Part shown: positions 56,452-64,000 of the stretch, piece after piece
Layout of the letters: each line of letters opens with the position of its first letter
How positions within the stretch are numbered: the stretch's first letter is position 1
NCBI GenBank assembly: GCA_904419785.1
Contig: CAJFSY010000003.1
Location: forward strand, 91,963-155,962
Reading direction: 5' to 3'
Length of the DNA stretch: 64,000 nucleotides
Source of the DNA: an uncultured Neglectibacter sp.
GTDB taxonomy: Bacteria > Bacillota > Clostridia > Oscillospirales > Acutalibacteraceae
The notes under the pieces: model-generated
The model's input: the letters and a program-made list of their open reading frames with translations, nothing else
Told to the model about the DNA's origin: nothing
Databases searched by the model: none
Translations under genes and position numbers: made by a program

Positions 56452-57849
56452 ATGACCAGCTTGAGGAAAAAACTGATCGGCACCCGGGCGTTTTACGCCT
56501 CGGTCTTAGCTCTGCTCATCCCCATGATCGTGCAGCAGGGCATCACCCAATTTGTAAACCTTCTCGACAACGTGATGGTGGGCCGCTTGGGAACAGCCCT
56601 CATGTCCGGCGTAGCCATCGTCAACCAGATTGTATTCATCTTCAACTTGACCATTTTCGGCGGCCTTTCCGGCGCTTCTATTTTTGGAGCCCAGTTCTTC
56701 GGCAAGAAGGACCAGGAAGGCATTCGGAATACTTTGCGCTTCCGGCTGGTGTTCAGCGTGGTGGTATGCGCTTTGGGCATTTCGGTGTTCCTGCTTTTCG
56801 GACACCAGCTGTTCCAGCTTTACTTAAACGAGGAAGCTTCTTCCCCTGAGGAAATCGCCGCCACTTTGGAGCACGCCAAAGATTATATGGTCATCGTTTT
56901 GTGGGGGCTTCTGCCCTTTGCCCTGGTCCAGTGCGTATCCAGCACCCTGCGGGACGTTGGCGAGACCTTCTCCCCCATGGTGGCCAGCATCATCGCTATC
57001 TGCGTGAACCTGGTGGGCAATTACCTGCTGATCTTCGGCAGTTTCGGCTTTCCCCGCATGGGCGTGGCCGGCGCCGCTTTGGCTACCGTCATCGCCCGTT
57101 ACATGGAAATGGCTTACCTGCTGCTGCGCACTTACCGCCGCAGGCAGCAATTCCCCTTCGTGCAAGGGCTGTTCCACAATTTCCACATACCCATGTCCCT
57201 GGTCAAGCAGATCGCCATCACCGGTACGCCGCTGCTTTTGAACGAGACGTTATGGTCCATTGGCACAGCCGCAGTGAACATGTGCTACGCTTCCCGCGGT
57301 TTGGAAGCCGTAGCCGCCACCAACATCAACAGTACCGTATGGAACCTGTTTGCCATCGTGATGATGGCCATGGGCAACGCCATCGGCATCCTCTCCGGCC
57401 AGCTGCTGGGTGCCAACGATATCCCAGGGGCGAAAGACACCGTGCGCAAGCTGCTGTTTTTCAGCGTCTGCATCAATCTGGTGATCGGCGGCATGATCGT
57501 GGCTGCCGCGCCTTTTATCCCCTATATCTATAATACAGAACCCGCTGTGCGGCAAACGGCCACATACCTGCTGATGGTCTCCGGCGCGTTTCTCCCCCTT
57601 ACCGCTTATGTCCACGGTGCATACTTCACCATCCGTTCCGGAGGCAAAACGTTCATTACTTTCCTGTTCGACTGTGTGTTCACCTGGGTGGTGAACCTTC
57701 CTGTAGCCTTCTGCCTGTGCCAATTTACAGATCTTTCTGTGGTATGGGTATTTTTCTTCGTCTCCTGCGCGGATATCATCAAAGCTGTTATTGGGTCTGC
57801 CATGCTGGTTTCGGGAATATGGGCCAAAAACGTGGTAAGCGGCTCGTAA
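56452..57849 (+). CDS. MATE family efflux transporter (second)
   Basis: 465 residues, 12 hydrophobic helices. MIVQQGITQFVNLLDNVMVG near the start is the family's first conserved region, and the matching one in the second half is around residue 260 (TPLLLNETLWSIGTAAVNM). It exports organic cations in exchange for Na+ or H+ in this family; the substrate is unknown. It follows a HAD gene and precedes a PHP gene on the same strand. Confidence 0.92.
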   Translation: MTSLRKKLIGTRAFYASVLALLIPMIVQQGITQFVNLLDNVMVGRLGTALMSGVAIVNQIVFIFNLTIFGGLSGASIFGAQFFGKKDQEGIRNTLRFRLVFSVVVCALGISVFLLFGHQLFQLYLNEEASSPEEIAATLEHAKDYMVIVLWGLLPFALVQCVSSTLRDVGETFSPMVASIIAICVNLVGNYLLIFGSFGFPRMGVAGAALATVIARYMEMAYLLLRTYRRRQQFPFVQGLFHNFHIPMSLVKQIAITGTPLLLNETLWSIGTAAVNMCYASRGLEAVAATNINSTVWNLFAIVMMAMGNAIGILSGQLLGANDIPGAKDTVRKLLFFSVCINLVIGGMIVAAAPFIPYIYNTEPAVRQTATYLLMVSGAFLPLTAYVHGAYFTIRSGGKTFITFLFDCVFTWVVNLPVAFCLCQFTDLSVVWVFFFVSCADIIKAVIGSAMLVSGIWAKNVVSGS

Positions 57850-57895
57850 CAAGCAGGTTTTTACATAGGATTTTCAGAAAGGAAATGAGCATATC

Positions 57896-58618
57896 ATGGC
57901 ACAACAAAATCAGGAATTCCCCTATCGCTACGAAACCCATTGCCATTGCTGCTGGGCCAGCGCCTGCGCGGTCAGCGAGCCCCAGGATATCGCCCGGGCT
58001 TATTATGAAAAAGGCTATGCGGGCATAGTGCTGACCGACCACTTTATGAAAGGCAACACAGCGGTAGATCGGAGCCTCCCCTGGGAAGAGCAGATGTCCC
58101 GCTATTGGGAAGCCTATGAAGCAGCTCGGGATTGGGGCAAAGGCCGGGATTTCCAGGTGTTTTTCGGACTGGAACATCACTATGGCAGCGGCAAAGAGGT
58201 GCTCACCTACGGCATCGACCTGGATTTCCTCCTGGCTCATCCCGGCCTGCACCTGCTGCCCCTTTCGGAATACGCCGCAAAAGTGCACCAGGCGGGAGGC
58301 TTCCTTTCCATAGCTCATCCTTTCCGTGACAAACCCTATATTGACAAAAACGTCCTGCCCCAACCGGAATACCTGGATGGCGGCGAAGCTTACAACGCGG
58401 ACAACAACGACCTGGAAAACCGGCAGGCCGAAGAATTCGTCCGTAAAAACGGGCTGATCCCCACTTCCGGCGGAGACGTACACCGGGCGGATGACCCAGC
58501 CATCGGCATGGCGGGGGTGGCTCTGCGCCAGCGCGCTGCTTCCATGGCGGATATCCTGGCGGCATGGAAACAGAAAGATTACCGGCTCATCATAAAAGGG
58601 GAGCTGGTGGAACCATAA
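57896..58618 (+). CDS. PHP domain phosphoesterase
   Basis: 240 residues. Metal-binding motifs of the PHP family: YETHCHCCWAS (HxH), VLTDHF, GLEHHY, IAHPF and SGGDVHRADD. The normal use is hydrolysis of phosphoesters such as histidinol phosphate or 3',5'-nucleotides. No His operon is near, so the substrate is unknown. Start ATG 57896 with AGAAAGGAAA. Confidence 0.88.
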   Translation: MAQQNQEFPYRYETHCHCCWASACAVSEPQDIARAYYEKGYAGIVLTDHFMKGNTAVDRSLPWEEQMSRYWEAYEAARDWGKGRDFQVFFGLEHHYGSGKEVLTYGIDLDFLLAHPGLHLLPLSEYAAKVHQAGGFLSIAHPFRDKPYIDKNVLPQPEYLDGGEAYNADNNDLENRQAEEFVRKNGLIPTSGGDVHRADDPAIGMAGVALRQRAASMADILAAWKQKDYRLIIKGELVEP

Positions 58619-58626
58619 AGCAAAGC

Positions 58627-58664
58627 AGAAAGGGCAAGCCTTCAAAAAGGCCTGCCCTTTTTTA
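58627..58664. terminator. Terminator between PHP and TrpB-like genes
   Basis: AAAGGGCAAGCCT pairs with AGGCCTGCCCTTT with one mismatch, followed by a T-run. Confidence 0.8.
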
Positions 58665-58694
58665 TTCTCGCCGCATCTGTGATTCTTTCCGCTT

Positions 58695-60065
58695 TTACAA
58701 GTCAATCTTGGGAAGCTGTTTGAAACTTTCCTCCAACTCTTCGTCGGTGGGAATATAATCTGACATCTTGCCGTCGTTGAACTTCTGATAAGCAGTCATG
58801 TCGAAATATCCAGTACCGGTCAGGCCAAACACGATGGTCTTTTCTTCTCCGGTCTCTTTACACTTTAGGGCCTCGTCAATAGCCGCCCGAATAGCGTGGC
58901 TGGATTCCGGCGCGGGCAAAGTGCCTTCTACCCGAGCAAACAGCTCTGCCGCCTGGAATACAGAAGTCTGCTCCACGGCTCTGGCTTCCATCAGGCCATC
59001 GGCGTAAAGCTGGGACAGCACGCTGCTCATACCGTGATACCGCAGGCCGCCAGCGTGGTTGGCAGACGGGATAAAGTTCGAGCCCAAAGTGTACATCTTC
59101 TGCAGGGGGCAAACCATACCCGTATCACAATAGTCGTAAGCGAACTTTCCTCTGGTAAAGGAGGGGCAGGAAGCGGGTTCCACCGCGATAAATTTGTAAT
59201 CGGCTTCGCCCCGCAGTTTCTCGCCCATAAAGGGAGAGATCAAGCCGCCCAGATTGGAGCCGCCGCCAGCACAGCCGATGATGATATCGGGCTTGATGCC
59301 GTATTTATCCAAAGCCGCTTTCGTCTCCAAGCCGATCACCGATTGATGCAGCAGCACCTGGTTCAACACAGAGCCGAGCACATACCGGTAACCTTCCAGG
59401 CCGGTGGCCACTTCCACCGCTTCACTGATAGCGCAGCCCAGGCTCCCGCTGGTGCCGGGATGGGCTTCCAGGATTTTCTTGCCGATCTTGGTGGTTTCTG
59501 AGGGAGATGGGGTAACGGAAGCTCCATAGGTGCGCATGACCTCCCGGCGGAACGGCTTCTGCTCATAGGAGACCTTCACCATGAACACTTTGCAATCCAG
59601 GCCGAAGAAAGAGCAAGCCATGGAAAGGGCTGTTCCCCACTGGCCGGCGCCAGTCTCGGTGGTGACGCCTTTCAGACCCTGCTGCTTGGCGTAATATGCC
59701 TGAGCGATGGCGGAATTCAGCTTGTGGGAACCGGACGTGTTATTGCCCTCGAACTTGTAATAGATTTTCGCCGGGGTATCCAAAGCTTTTTCCAGGAACT
59801 CGGCATGGATCAAGGGAGAAGGCCGGTACATCTTGTAGAAATCCAAAATTTCCTTGGGGATTTCAAAATAAGGGGTGGTATCGTCCAATTCCTGTTTGAC
59901 CAATTCATCGCAAAAAACAGGACGCAGCTCTTCAAACGTCATGGGCTTCATAGTTTCGGGATTCAGCAGAGGGGCCGGCTTATTTTTCATGTCGGCGCGC
60001 AGATTGTACCATGCTCTGGGCAATTCGCTTTCTTCCAAATAGATTTTGTAAGGGACCTTTGTCAT
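58695..60065 (-). CDS. TrpB-like PLP enzyme (TrpB2 type)
   Basis: 456 residues, longer than the standard TrpB (about 400) as expected for TrpB2. PLP lysine in SGSHKLNSA, catalytic Glu in TETGAGQWG, phosphate loop CAGGGSNLGG and C-terminal FGLTGTGYFD. TrpB2 proteins make tryptophan from indole and serine or act without TrpA; no trpA is nearby. A Trp T-box precedes it, so uncharged tRNA-Trp induces it. I start at ATG 60065 (AAAGGA upstream); a TTG at 60083 is possible. Confidence 0.94.
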   Translation of the reverse strand: MTKVPYKIYLEESELPRAWYNLRADMKNKPAPLLNPETMKPMTFEELRPVFCDELVKQELDDTTPYFEIPKEILDFYKMYRPSPLIHAEFLEKALDTPAKIYYKFEGNNTSGSHKLNSAIAQAYYAKQQGLKGVTTETGAGQWGTALSMACSFFGLDCKVFMVKVSYEQKPFRREVMRTYGASVTPSPSETTKIGKKILEAHPGTSGSLGCAISEAVEVATGLEGYRYVLGSVLNQVLLHQSVIGLETKAALDKYGIKPDIIIGCAGGGSNLGGLISPFMGEKLRGEADYKFIAVEPASCPSFTRGKFAYDYCDTGMVCPLQKMYTLGSNFIPSANHAGGLRYHGMSSVLSQLYADGLMEARAVEQTSVFQAAELFARVEGTLPAPESSHAIRAAIDEALKCKETGEEKTIVFGLTGTGYFDMTAYQKFNDGKMSDYIPTDEELEESFKQLPKIDL

Positions 60066-60120
60066 GATAAACCATCCTTTCAAACTTGGAATTTCAGCTC
60101 AACCAACATGAAAAACGAAA

Positions 60121-60422
60121 AAACAAAACGCACCTGTCCTAAAAAATCTTAGGACAGGTGCGCGAAATTTCGCATCTGCGGTGCCACCTAAATTCGCCCC
60201 ACCATGGGACGCGCCTTATCGCGTACACAGGATACGCTCGCTGCTGTAACGGTCAGCCTCCGTCTCGCCTAACGCGTGGCTTATTAAAAGCGTGCGCTCG
60301 GTTTGCCCTCGCGGGTCCATTCTTTTTCCCCTGTTCCGCCATGCTCACACCACCCACAGCTCGCTTTGGAAACAGTTCCGGAAAAATACTCGTCCCGGTC
60401 ACAGGTTTCAAGTTGATTGATT
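60121..60422 (-). promoter_or_regulatory. T-box leader, tryptophan-specific, with terminator
   Basis: Minus strand from the predicted start near 60422. Stem I has AGTA on its 5' side and GAATGGAC on its 3' side, the usual specifier-loop layout; the specifier is TGG (60317-60319, Trp). The conserved T-box sequence AGGTGGCACCGC lies at 60178-60189. A terminator hairpin follows, with stem CGCACCTGTCCT (60129-60140) pairing with 60151-60162 and a T-rich run after. Uncharged tRNA-Trp would stabilise the antiterminator. Confidence 0.93.
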
Positions 60423-60428
60423 GGTGTA

Positions 60429-60457
60429 ACTATAGCACTATCATTTCCGTTTGTCAA
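60429..60457 (-). promoter_or_regulatory. Promoter of the TrpB-like transcript
   Basis: On the minus strand TTGACA (60452-60457), 17 bases, TATAGT (60429-60434). Confidence 0.8.
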
Positions 60458-60658
60458 GGAATTTTTTGTGGTTTTTTTAGAGCGCACATGAAACACGTCA
60501 GTTGTCTGGGATGCAACCCCCGAGTGAGATGACAAAATAAATACCCGCTGCAAACGCAGGCCGCAAGGCAAAAGAAAAGGCCAAGCTCTGGAAAGCGGTT
60601 TGCGTCCAGACTCATCCTGTAAGCAGGATGCCAAACTAATTGCCGAGCAATTAAACAC

Positions 60659-60698
60659 AAAAAAAACGCTGAACCCAAAACGAATCGGGTCCAGCGTC
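60659..60698 (-). terminator. Terminator after tRNA-Pro
   Basis: On the minus strand ACGCTGGACCC and GGGTTCAGCGT pair around a loop, followed by eight T. Confidence 0.85.
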
Positions 60699-60702
60699 AC
60701 GC

Positions 60703-60778
60703 TGGTCGAGGTGACAGGACTCGAACCTGCGGCCTCGTGGTCCCAAACCACGCGCGCTACCAGCTGCGCAACACCTCG
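60703..60778 (-). tRNA. tRNA-Pro (anticodon TGG)
   Basis: 76-base cloverleaf with encoded CCA. Acceptor CGAGGTG/CACCTCG pairs fully. The anticodon arm CGTGG-TTTGGGA-CCACG gives TGG. The T-arm loop GGTTCGAGTCC is canonical. Confidence 0.97.
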
Positions 60779-60846
60779 ATAAAGCTTCCATTTTTGGGAA
60801 GCTATCATTTATTATACTTTATAAAACAGTTCTGTGTCAACAGGTT

Positions 60847-62052
60847 TTACTCAACATAAATTTTCGCAAGGCCGCCTTCGCTTGTCTCGCGGTACTTGCT
60901 GAACAAATCGCGGCCTGTCTCGTACATGGTCTTTACCACCATATCAAAGGAGATTTTCCGGGTATGGGTAAGGAAATTGGCCAAGCTCAGGGCGTTGATC
61001 GCCCGCATGGCCGCTACCGCGTTGCGCTCAATACAGGGAATCTGCACCAGCCCGCCTATAGGGTCGCAAGTCAGGCCGAGGTGATGCTCCATGGCTACTT
61101 CCGCCGCGTATTCGATCTGGTCAAGGTCCATGTGATAAAGCTCCGCAAGCCCAGCCGCCGCCATGGAACAAGCGCTGCCAACCTCCGCCTGGCATCCGCA
61201 TTCCGCGCCGGAAATGGAAGCGTTGGTCTTGATGATGTTCCCTATAACGCCAGCAGCTGCCAAAGCGTGCAGCACATCTGTGTCGGAAAATCCCTGCTGC
61301 TCCTGCTTGAACAGAAGCACCGCCGGCAGCACGCCGGAAGCTCCACAGGTGGGGGCGGTGACTACCACGCCGCCACTGGCATTTTCCTCGCTGACCGCGA
61401 AAGCGTAAGAGCACACTTTCCGGTTCTCCCTGGTCTCGGCGCTCTCGTCTATGTGGCGCTGGCGCACCAGATACTTGGCTTTCCGCTGCACCCCAAGCCC
61501 GCCGTGAAGCACCCCTTCTGTGTTCAAACCGTTATAGACCGTGCTTTTCATCTGCTTCCACACGTCCCGCAGATAATCCCAGATCTCAGGCCCTTCATAT
61601 TCCTCTACGAACTGCCACAAGAACTTCCCGTTTTTCTGGCAATATTCCTTGATCTCCTGAAAGGTGCTTAATGGATACACATCCTGAGGGGCTACCGAAG
61701 GACGCCCTTCGATGGCGATCTTTCCCCCTCCTACACTGAACACCCGCCACTTGCCCAGCGAGTCCTCTCCCAAAAAGGCTTCCAGCGTCATCGTGTTGGG
61801 ATGGGGCAGCGACTCTTCGGGAGTTTCCGTATCGAAAAGAATCTCTGTGGGCAGCGGCTCGAAAGCGTCTTTGATGGCTATATCCGTCAAATGGCCCTTG
61901 CCGGTCTTTGCCAAAGAACCGTACAGCACCGCCTGGAACCGTTCTGCCTGTGGGAATTCTTTCCGGAACAAAACCGCCGCGTGGGACGGCCCCATAGTAT
62001 GAGAACTGGACGGCCCCCGGCCGATGCGATACAATTCGCGCAATGATTCCAT
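60847..62052 (-). CDS. L-serine dehydratase, single-chain iron-sulfur type
   Basis: 401 residues. The beta domain is N-terminal (GPSSSHTMGPSHAA near residue 13) and the alpha domain C-terminal. Cysteines of the oxygen-sensitive 4Fe-4S cluster are in APTCGASG, GAECGCQ/SACSMAAAG and LTCDPIGG. It deaminates serine to pyruvate and ammonia, an anaerobic energy route. Many clostridia split this into sdaAA and sdaAB; here both are fused as in E. coli SdaA. I start at ATG 62052; a GTG at 62067 is possible. Confidence 0.94.
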   Translation of the reverse strand: MESLRELYRIGRGPSSSHTMGPSHAAVLFRKEFPQAERFQAVLYGSLAKTGKGHLTDIAIKDAFEPLPTEILFDTETPEESLPHPNTMTLEAFLGEDSLGKWRVFSVGGGKIAIEGRPSVAPQDVYPLSTFQEIKEYCQKNGKFLWQFVEEYEGPEIWDYLRDVWKQMKSTVYNGLNTEGVLHGGLGVQRKAKYLVRQRHIDESAETRENRKVCSYAFAVSEENASGGVVVTAPTCGASGVLPAVLLFKQEQQGFSDTDVLHALAAAGVIGNIIKTNASISGAECGCQAEVGSACSMAAAGLAELYHMDLDQIEYAAEVAMEHHLGLTCDPIGGLVQIPCIERNAVAAMRAINALSLANFLTHTRKISFDMVVKTMYETGRDLFSKYRETSEGGLAKIYVE

Positions 62053-62144
62053 AAAAAATACCCCCACAAAGCTAGAAATCTTTCTTTACGTATTCTCCCA
62101 CAAAGCGGGAGGAAAATCAAGTGGTTCCCCAAAAGGGGGATTTT

Positions 62145-62321
62145 TCATTCGATCACCGAATACACCAGGTTCTCCCAACGGAGCTTGGTCCCCACGTCCA
62201 CCCCATCGGGCAGAAGGGCCATAGCGATCATCATGGGCTCGCCGGTGTCATAAATATCGGTGCGCTTTAGATAAGCGTAATCCCCCTCGATGCTTTCCAC
62301 CACATATTCGTAAGGTCCCAT
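62145..62321 (-). CDS. Small DUF3006-like protein
   Basis: 58 residues from ATG 62321, which has AAAGGAG upstream; the ATG seven codons earlier lacks one. The pattern SIEGDYAYLKR then ALLPDGVDVGTKL resembles DUF3006, a small beta-rich family of unknown function. It lies 92 bases upstream of the serine dehydratase on the same strand. Confidence 0.65.
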   Translation of the reverse strand: MGPYEYVVESIEGDYAYLKRTDIYDTGEPMMIAMALLPDGVDVGTKLRWENLVYSVIE

Positions 62322-62397
62322 GGAACATTTCTCCTTTTCCATTTGTTTTCTTTCATCCTACCTTATCTTTCCCAAAAACGCAAGCCATTGTTCCGCC

Positions 62398-62425
62398 TTG
62401 ACAAACGTGATTTTTTTGGGATAAT
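62398..62425 (+). promoter_or_regulatory. Promoter of the esterase gene
   Basis: TTGACA (62398-62403), 16 bases, GATAAT (62420-62425). Confidence 0.65.
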
Positions 62426-62467
62426 GAAACAGAAACGTTACTTTACTTATAGAAAGGGTGCCCCTTT

Positions 62468-63280
62468 ATGGAACTTGTTACATTTCAGCCTGTCCCGGAA
62501 TCTGCCGGTCAAGTTACCGGATATCTCCACACACCTATTTTGGAAATGGAGACCCGCCGTGAAACGTTTCCCACTGTGGTATTGTGCCCCGGCGGCGCTT
62601 ACGCCATGTGTTCCGAGCGGGAAGCCGACCCGGTAGCCCTGCGCTTTTTCGCCCGGGGATACCAAGTGTTCACCCTGCTCTACTCTGTGGGGGAGCAGGC
62701 CCGGGACTTCCATCCGTTAAAAGAACTCTCCGAAACATTCCGGCTCATCCGTGAGAACGCGGCCCAATATCATGTGGACCCGGAAAAAATAGCTGTATGC
62801 GGATTTTCCGCCGGCGGCCATCTGGCGGCTTCCCTGGGGACCATGTGGAACGACCCGGAATTGTTGAAGGTCTATGACAACCACGGCGGCCAAAACAAGC
62901 CCAACGCCATGATCTTGTGCTACCCGGTGATCACCGCCGATGAGTTCGCCCATGTGCAATCCATAGAAAATGTCAGCGGCTGCAAACAGGGAACGCCCGG
63001 CTATGAATACTTCTCTTTGGACAAGCACGTCTCTAAAGATACCTGCCCCGCCTTTTTGTGGCACACCATGGAGGATGACTGCGTCCCGGTGGAGAACAGC
63101 TTGAAGATGCTCTCCGCCCTGCGGAATGCCGGTGTACCTGCGGAAGCCCATTTCTTCCCCCACGGCGGCCACGGCATGTCCGTCTGCACAGAGGAAACCG
63201 GCTCCCAGGATGATTACAACGCCCGGTGGATGGGCCTGTGCCTGGATTGGCTGGACAACACTTTTGGATACCATTTGTAA
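62468..63280 (+). CDS. Alpha/beta hydrolase, acetyl-xylan-esterase-like
   Basis: 270 residues. Oxyanion region CPGGAYAM (near residue 41), nucleophile GFSAGGH (near 116), Asp in MEDDCVP and His in PHGGHGMS. The family includes BD-FAE-type esterases that remove acetyl groups from sugars or short acyl groups from small molecules. No signal peptide, so it acts in the cytoplasm. Start ATG 62468 follows AGAAAGG. Confidence 0.88.
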   Translation: MELVTFQPVPESAGQVTGYLHTPILEMETRRETFPTVVLCPGGAYAMCSEREADPVALRFFARGYQVFTLLYSVGEQARDFHPLKELSETFRLIRENAAQYHVDPEKIAVCGFSAGGHLAASLGTMWNDPELLKVYDNHGGQNKPNAMILCYPVITADEFAHVQSIENVSGCKQGTPGYEYFSLDKHVSKDTCPAFLWHTMEDDCVPVENSLKMLSALRNAGVPAEAHFFPHGGHGMSVCTEETGSQDDYNARWMGLCLDWLDNTFGYHL

Positions 63281-63325
63281 AAGAACCGTTTCACTATATG
63301 GGATTCTGCAAGGGAGAAAAAGACC

Positions 63326-63652
63326 ATGGTGTTAGGTCGAATCGTAACTGTTACAGTTGACAGGGAAATGGGGACGTATCACCCTGAGCATCCCCACATG
63401 TATTACCCTATCAACTATGGGTATATCCGTGGAACCGTCGCCCCTGACGGCGAAGAACAAGATGCCTACATTTTAGGTGTGGATAAACCCGTGAAAGAGT
63501 TTACAGGAAAAGTAATTGCTATCATTCACAGAAATGATGACATAGAGGAGAAATGGGTCGTTGCGCCTGTAGAGCGCTCCTTTTCAAAGGAAGAAATCGC
63601 GGAAAAAGTGCATTTCCAAGAACAATACTTTGACTCCCACATCATGGTATAG
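63326..63652 (+). CDS. Short inorganic-pyrophosphatase-family protein
   Basis: 108 residues. YPINYGYIRGTVAPDGEEQD then AYILG matches the metal-binding core of family I inorganic pyrophosphatases, with several of the acidic ligands. The full-length enzyme is about 170 residues, so this is a compact variant; similar short forms are annotated as pyrophosphatases in clostridia. Whether it is active is uncertain. Start ATG 63326 with AAGGGAG upstream. Confidence 0.72.
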   Translation: MVLGRIVTVTVDREMGTYHPEHPHMYYPINYGYIRGTVAPDGEEQDAYILGVDKPVKEFTGKVIAIIHRNDDIEEKWVVAPVERSFSKEEIAEKVHFQEQYFDSHIMV

Positions 63653-63726
63653 AAGAAACCGCCCTTCTCGGATATTTGGGAAAGGCGTCCTCTGCGGAAA
63701 ACGGTTTATCAGATATAACGCCATAC

Positions 63727-63755
63727 TTGCGGCCAACCGGAAAAGACGGTATAAT
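63727..63755 (+). promoter_or_regulatory. Promoter-like sequence in the 348-base 3' end region
   Basis: TTGCGG, 17-base spacer, TATAAT (63750-63755). Nothing convincing is translated after it before the window ends: an ATG at 63824 opens 24 codons without a good ribosome binding site. The rest of 63653-64000 shows only a TGGCGTA direct repeat near 63968-63987. Confidence 0.45.
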
Positions 63756-64000
63756 AAAGGGACGAAAACAGCATTTTTTATTATAGAAAGAGAGGGAGCC
63801 GAGAGTTTTCCCGGCGAAGCTTCATGAAATTAGGTATCGGCGTTCAGACACCAGATTCTATATCTCCATACCTCCCCACAAACGCCGCTAAAGCCTGATA
63901 TAGCGCCGTTTTACGCAAAACCAACCAAATTATAAGTTCATGTTTCTCTATGCAGCCCCACGCGGAAATGGCGTAAAAATGGCGTAGAGGAATCGGCTAA

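Overview
The window looks like a chromosomal segment of an anaerobic gut Firmicute, most likely a clostridium of the Oscillospirales/Ruminococcaceae type (inference). The grounds are an Rnf complex in the clostridial gene order C-D-G-E-A-B, a tryptophan T-box in front of a TrpB-like gene, a single-chain PurL with a fused glutaminase, a single-chain Fe-S serine dehydratase, Gram-positive lipoproteins and SLH proteins, and many glycan-degrading enzymes. Genes are dense and moderately GC-rich, except for an AT-rich accessory patch at about 21.8-25.1 kb.

Layout. 1-4.3 kb: rnfCDGEAB, an ion-pumping ferredoxin:NAD+ oxidoreductase; the 5' end of rnfC is outside the window. 4.3-10.6 kb (minus): MATE transporter, sugar-phosphate isomerase/epimerase-like protein, nucleoside phosphorylase, and an unusual 1025-residue membrane protein joining two GT-C glycosyltransferase modules. 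10.8-14.6 kb: GH2 beta-galactosidase and a YhfC-type membrane protease. 14.7-21.3 kb (minus): alanine racemase, purL, GT2 glycosyltransferase. 21.7 kb: tRNA-Val, followed by the AT-rich patch with a tRNA-like remnant, an orphan gene, two proteins sharing one C-terminal domain on different anchors (SLH versus one TM helix), and small ORFs that may be gene debris. 25.2-28.9 kb: a translationally coupled five-gene ABC-2-type transporter operon. 29-30.6 kb: two damaged genes, an M23 peptidase split by one extra A and a response regulator lacking its output domain.

30.7-35.4 kb (minus): GH13 alpha-glucosidase, then a coupled trio of hydrolase, HxxxDG acyltransferase and zinc-ribbon membrane protein. 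35.7-38 kb: remains of a short-chain dehydrogenase, a TolB-like propeller gene whose promoter lies inside those remains, and an AraC regulator divergent from a GH4 alpha-galactosidase. 39.7-45.7 kb (minus): a compact six-gene sugar operon with two cupin phosphoglucose isomerases, a pseudokinase/mannose-6-phosphate-isomerase fusion, a GntR regulator, a cellulase-like glycosidase and a ROK kinase. It is read from a consensus promoter with a palindrome at the start site, and it is the best candidate here for an undescribed system.

45.9-58.6 kb: a Ser/Thr-repeat lipoprotein, a P-loop protein, an SPFH protein with a 57-residue ribbon-helix-helix partner, a nicotinamidase-like hydrolase, two HAD phosphatases, an envelope-type cluster (XpaC-like, TelA, LemA, TPM), a PfkB sugar kinase, a small repeat lipoprotein, a second MATE transporter and a PHP phosphoesterase. 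58.7-64 kb: TrpB-like enzyme under a Trp T-box, tRNA-Pro, L-serine dehydratase, a small DUF3006-like protein, an esterase and a short pyrophosphatase-like protein. No CRISPR array, rRNA, complete insertion sequence or prophage was seen.
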